In this document: positions 61,619 through 64,000 of the stretch, piece by piece | Position numbering within the stretch: the first letter of the stretch is position 1 | Layout: every line of letters starts with the position of its first letter | Source: Gemmatimonadaceae bacterium | GTDB taxonomy: Bacteria > Gemmatimonadota > Gemmatimonadetes > Gemmatimonadales > Gemmatimonadaceae | NCBI GenBank assembly: GCA_036273715.1 | Contig: DASUHB010000040.1 | Coordinates: 1-64,000, forward strand | DNA length: 64,000 nt | Direction: 5' to 3' | Notes under the pieces: model-generated | What the model was told of the DNA's origin: nothing | The model's database searches: none | What the model saw: only the letters and a program-made list of their open reading frames with translations | Translations under genes and position numbers: made by a program

Positions 61619-61670
61619 TGTGGCCGCCTCAGGGCTGGCGTTGGGTTCCTCTCACTTAGCGAGTATACGG

Positions 61671-61864
61671 CCGCCGGCGGCGCTCCGCCAGGTGGCGCAG
61701 GCCGCCGAATTGCCGGCGCGCCAGCCCTTCGGCATCGGCCGATGGATCCGGCCACCTTCGTGGCGTCGGCCTCGGGATTGCTGCTCGTCACGGCGCTCGC
61801 GAGTGCCATTCCCACGTGGCGGGCGCTCCGCATCGATGCGGCCGCCGCACTGCACATGGACTAA
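61671..61864. pseudogene. Two opposed ADOP permease fragments, deletion/inversion scar
   Basis: On the minus strand, 61671-61740 encodes ADAEGLARRQFGGLRHLAERR, matching the N-terminal ADOP segment of the intact gene (ARRQFGSLRREAEQ). On the plus strand, 61742-61864 encodes DPATFVASASGLLLV... ending IDAAAALHMD with TAA, the C-terminal end of another ADOP permease. The two abut at about 61741, so the middle of one or two permease genes has been lost in a rearrangement. No intact gene remains. Confidence 0.6.
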
Positions 61865-61969
61865 TGCAAGTCGACAGACTTCGAGACAGCGTCGACTGTC
61901 ACGCCGTACGGCGCGGAATGTCTCCGGTTGCAACGCGTCGTCCCGGTTAGTCAGGACCCGCACGCCGGT

Positions 61970-62704
61970 CTACATCGACTGCGCGATGAGTACGCATCCG
62001 ATCGCGATCAATCCAACGTACACGACACGAAAGAAGGTGTCGCCCCGCAAACGACGGTTGAACACCCGACCGATCACGACGCCGACACACACGCCGGGGA
62101 GTGACAGCAGCAGGTAGCGTCCGAGCGGCGGGTGCAACAGACCGACCGCTGCATAGCCGGCGAGCCCGGCCAAGCTCGCGACGAGGAAGTAGCCCTGCAG
62201 CGTCGCGCGAAACCGTTGCGGCGCCCAACGGCGCAGCGATCCGTACACCGCGAGCGGCGGACCGTTCATGCCGTACGCACCGCCAAGGACTCCCGAGACT
62301 AACCCGGCGCCGAGCAACAGGGACAGGTGATCGTGCTCGAGATGCCGAACGCGTTTTGCCGTCAGCGAATAGGTCGCGAACGCGGCGATGATGACACCGA
62401 GTATCGCCTTGACGATGTGATCGCTGACCAGCGTCAGCAGCAACAGGCCAAGCGGGATTCCGACGAGCGATGATCCGACGAGCCAACCGGCGCTGCGCAC
62501 CTCGATGTCGCGCCAATCCTGCGCGACGATCAATCCGGCGATCAGGATAGAGACGACAACGGCCAGCGGCGCCGCCACAGCGACGGGCACGCGGAGCGCG
62601 AGGAGCGGTACGCCGACAAGCGCTTCGCCGAAGCCGACCGTGGATCGGACCAGCGTCGCGAGGAAAATCACGACGACGACGTATACCGCGGTGGCGTCGA
62701 TCAT
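61970..62704 (-). CDS. TSUP (TauE/SafE) family membrane permease, copy 2
   Basis: 244 residues. The half-repeat motifs VRSTVGFGEALVGVPLLAL and LVSGVLGGAYGMNGPPLAVYG mark the TSUP family; about eight membrane segments are present. The GMNGPP motif in the second half is typical of sulfite/organosulfonate exporters. It differs clearly from the protein at 19067-19804. Substrate unknown. Confidence 0.85.
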   Translation of the reverse strand: MIDATAVYVVVVIFLATLVRSTVGFGEALVGVPLLALRVPVAVAAPLAVVVSILIAGLIVAQDWRDIEVRSAGWLVGSSLVGIPLGLLLLTLVSDHIVKAILGVIIAAFATYSLTAKRVRHLEHDHLSLLLGAGLVSGVLGGAYGMNGPPLAVYGSLRRWAPQRFRATLQGYFLVASLAGLAGYAAVGLLHPPLGRYLLLSLPGVCVGVVIGRVFNRRLRGDTFFRVVYVGLIAIGCVLIAQSM

Positions 62705-62774
62705 CGATGGCGCGCAGCGCGCCGGGTCACGTTAGGCGCGAGAGGAGTCACACGCTGGAGACCCGAGGACGGCG

Positions 62775-63362
62775 CTAGGATGCGGTTCGCAGCGAGCCAA
62801 CGTGCCGGTACGTGTTTATGACCACGCCCGTCGCCATGGCCTTTGTGCTAACGAGCGCGAGCTCGCGCGCTGCGACGCGGTCCGAGAGCACGCGCTTGCC
62901 GCGACCCAGTAAGACCGGATAGACCACCAGCACCACGTCGTCGACAAGTCCGTGCTCGAACAGCACCGAGGTCAGCGTCGAGCTGCCGAAGACGATCAGG
63001 TCCGGACCGTCTCTTGATTTGAGCCGGCGAACGCCCTCGGCGATATCCGCGCCGAGCGGCTCGACCGGGCCCCATTCGAGGCTGTCCGGACGATGCGTCG
63101 CCACGTATTTCGTGGCGGCGTTTATCGTGTCCGCGAACGGACCGCCCTTGACCGTCGGCCAGTAGCTGGACCAGAGGTCGTAGGTACGGCGGCCGAGCAA
63201 AAAGTCGACGTTCTCCCCCTGGGCTTCGGCCACGGCTTGGGCTCCGTCCGGACTGCGATACACCGCCGTCCAGGCACCGTAGGGGAAGCCGCCGTCAGCA
63301 TCGTTGCCGTGTTGAATCACGCCATCCAGCGAGATGTGTTCGAAGATTCTGACCCGTCGCAT
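62775..63362 (-). CDS. DHFR-superfamily (RibD C-terminal-like) reductase
   Basis: 195 residues from ATG 63362. RRVRIFEHISLDGVIQ, ENVDFLLGRRTYDLWSSYWP, DLIVFGSSTLTSVLFEHGLVDDVVLVVYPVLLGRGKRVL follow the RibD_C / dihydrofolate-reductase-like pattern, found in YwjB/YyaP-type proteins. NADPH binding is expected; the substrate is unknown. The upstream sequence in frame belongs to no recognisable domain. Repeat copy B lies 183 bp upstream. Confidence 0.87.
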   Translation of the reverse strand: MRRVRIFEHISLDGVIQHGNDADGGFPYGAWTAVYRSPDGAQAVAEAQGENVDFLLGRRTYDLWSSYWPTVKGGPFADTINAATKYVATHRPDSLEWGPVEPLGADIAEGVRRLKSRDGPDLIVFGSSTLTSVLFEHGLVDDVVLVVYPVLLGRGKRVLSDRVAARELALVSTKAMATGVVINTYRHVGSLRTAS

Positions 63363-63544
63363 TCGACGCCTCCATCCGTGAGTTGAGGAACCTACAACCA
63401 GGCGACGAACGGAGCCCGCGGAAATCGACACGCCGATTGGGTTCCCCGTTACCACTTACGCTGCGCTACGAAGGTGCGACGAATGTCATGTACTCAACGT
63501 GGATGGTGGGGTTGGAAGCGCGGCTGCAGGCGGGCCAACTAAGA

Positions 63545-63926
63545 GGCTCTTCGGGATTTCGTGTGGGTGATCTCGAGGTGGGAAGGCGTACTGAGCTCTG
63601 AGGCGCGGGGGCAGCCACCGCGTGGCGAGTCTCCAACGAAAAGCCACAGGGAGAGATCTTCGACAAACGCTCAAAAGGAAAACAAAAAGGATGCAGGTGA
63701 TGGAGAAGATCGCTGCCACGCGAGGGAAGGTGCGTTGTTCGCGCGCGTGACCTACACCAGGTACGTGAACGATGACGTTTGCACGTCCATGGCTGCGATC
63801 TTCCCCATCCCTTACATCCTTTTCGTTTTCCTTTGAACCCTTTGTCGTGGGGACTCGGCTCCGCGCTCACAAGTGATCGCGCGAGGACCAGGTCCCATCG
63901 ACGAAGGGTCCAAAGGATAACAAAGA
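63545..63926. repeat. 384-bp interspersed repeat, copy B
   Basis: Same orientation and nearly the same sequence as 39549-39932, including the internal hairpin arms (CTCAAAAGGAAAACAAAAAG and TCCTTTTCGTTTTCCTTTG) and the ends GGCTCTTCGGG and GGATAACAAA. It begins 15 bp after the stop of the gene cut by the right edge, and is 183 bp upstream of the RibD-like gene. Confidence 0.9.
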
Positions 63927-63940
63927 GCACGGGGCAAAGG

Positions 63941-64000
63941 CTAGTATTTCCACGCCTTCATGTTCGCGCCGGACGGCGCGTGCTTCGTGATCGCCGCCGC
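63941..64000 (-). CDS. C-terminal end of a gene cut by the right window edge
   Basis: In frame with a TAG at 63941-63943, the last 19 codons read AAAITKHAPSGANMKAWKY. Strand and frame are inferred from the stop and from the pattern seen at repeat copy A, where a minus-strand gene also ends just before the repeat. No domain can be recognised. Confidence 0.4.
   Translation of the reverse strand, partial: AAAITKHAPSGANMKAWKY

Noticed and set aside
1-64000. CRISPR arrays, tRNA, rRNA, IS elements, prophage
   Set aside because: No evenly spaced repeats, no tRNA-like cloverleaf with CCA-like end, and no transposase, integrase or phage structural motifs were found.

Overview
The window is high-GC (about two thirds G+C by eye), densely coding bacterial DNA. 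The gene content points to Gemmatimonadota: SusC/SusD pairs in a non-Bacteroidetes codon context, ADOP-type ABC permeases each paired with a PadR regulator, Ser/Thr kinases fused to TPR arrays, BNR/VPS10-like propellers, and many secreted hydrolases with Gram-negative signal peptides or lipoboxes. The assignment is by family content only; there is no rRNA or tRNA in the window.

Layout. (1) 1-17481 is one divergent nutrient-acquisition locus. The minus-strand operon reads SusC (11624) - SusD - BNR propeller - alpha/beta-hydrolase esterase - membrane-anchored family 'X' - HEVSH metallopeptidase (runs off the left edge). The plus-strand operon reads X (11902) - HEVSH metallopeptidase - X - esterase (ends 17481). 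The peptidase, esterase and X genes are thus duplicated on both arms around a shared regulatory region at 11625-11901. (2) 17498-25413: secreted propellers, a TSUP permease, a small hypothetical, a UdgX-type uracil-DNA glycosylase and a PhoD phosphatase. (3) 25542-34545: a secreted protein, a kinase-TPR protein, an S15 peptidase, a tandem YbjQ protein, a VOC protein, a methyltransferase, an NAD(P)-binding protein and a broken LytTR regulator. (4) 34587-46515: a PadR/ADOP pair, secreted proteins, a 384-bp repeat, an AbrB-PIN toxin-antitoxin pair, an amidohydrolase, an HhH-GPD glycosylase and a second kinase-TPR protein. (5) 46551-51488: a glycosyltransferase, a Gfo/Idh-epimerase fusion and small enzymes. 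(6) 51666-64000: a GH2 glycosidase, an MBL-like protein, a LytS/LytTR two-component pair, a second PadR/ADOP pair with an ADOP scar beside it, a second TSUP permease, a DHFR-like protein, the second copy of the 384-bp repeat, and the tail of a truncated gene.

Three things stand out. First, the heptamer GTTAGGC/GCCTAAC occurs about 96 times by hand count, roughly tenfold above a composition estimate, inside genes through rare codons (TTA, CTA) and at stop codons. Second, the mirrored peptidase/X/esterase modules flank the SusCD genes. Third, there are repeated non-coding elements: a hairpin whose two copies differ by pairing-preserving G-U changes, a 384-bp interspersed repeat, and a 116-bp palindrome.
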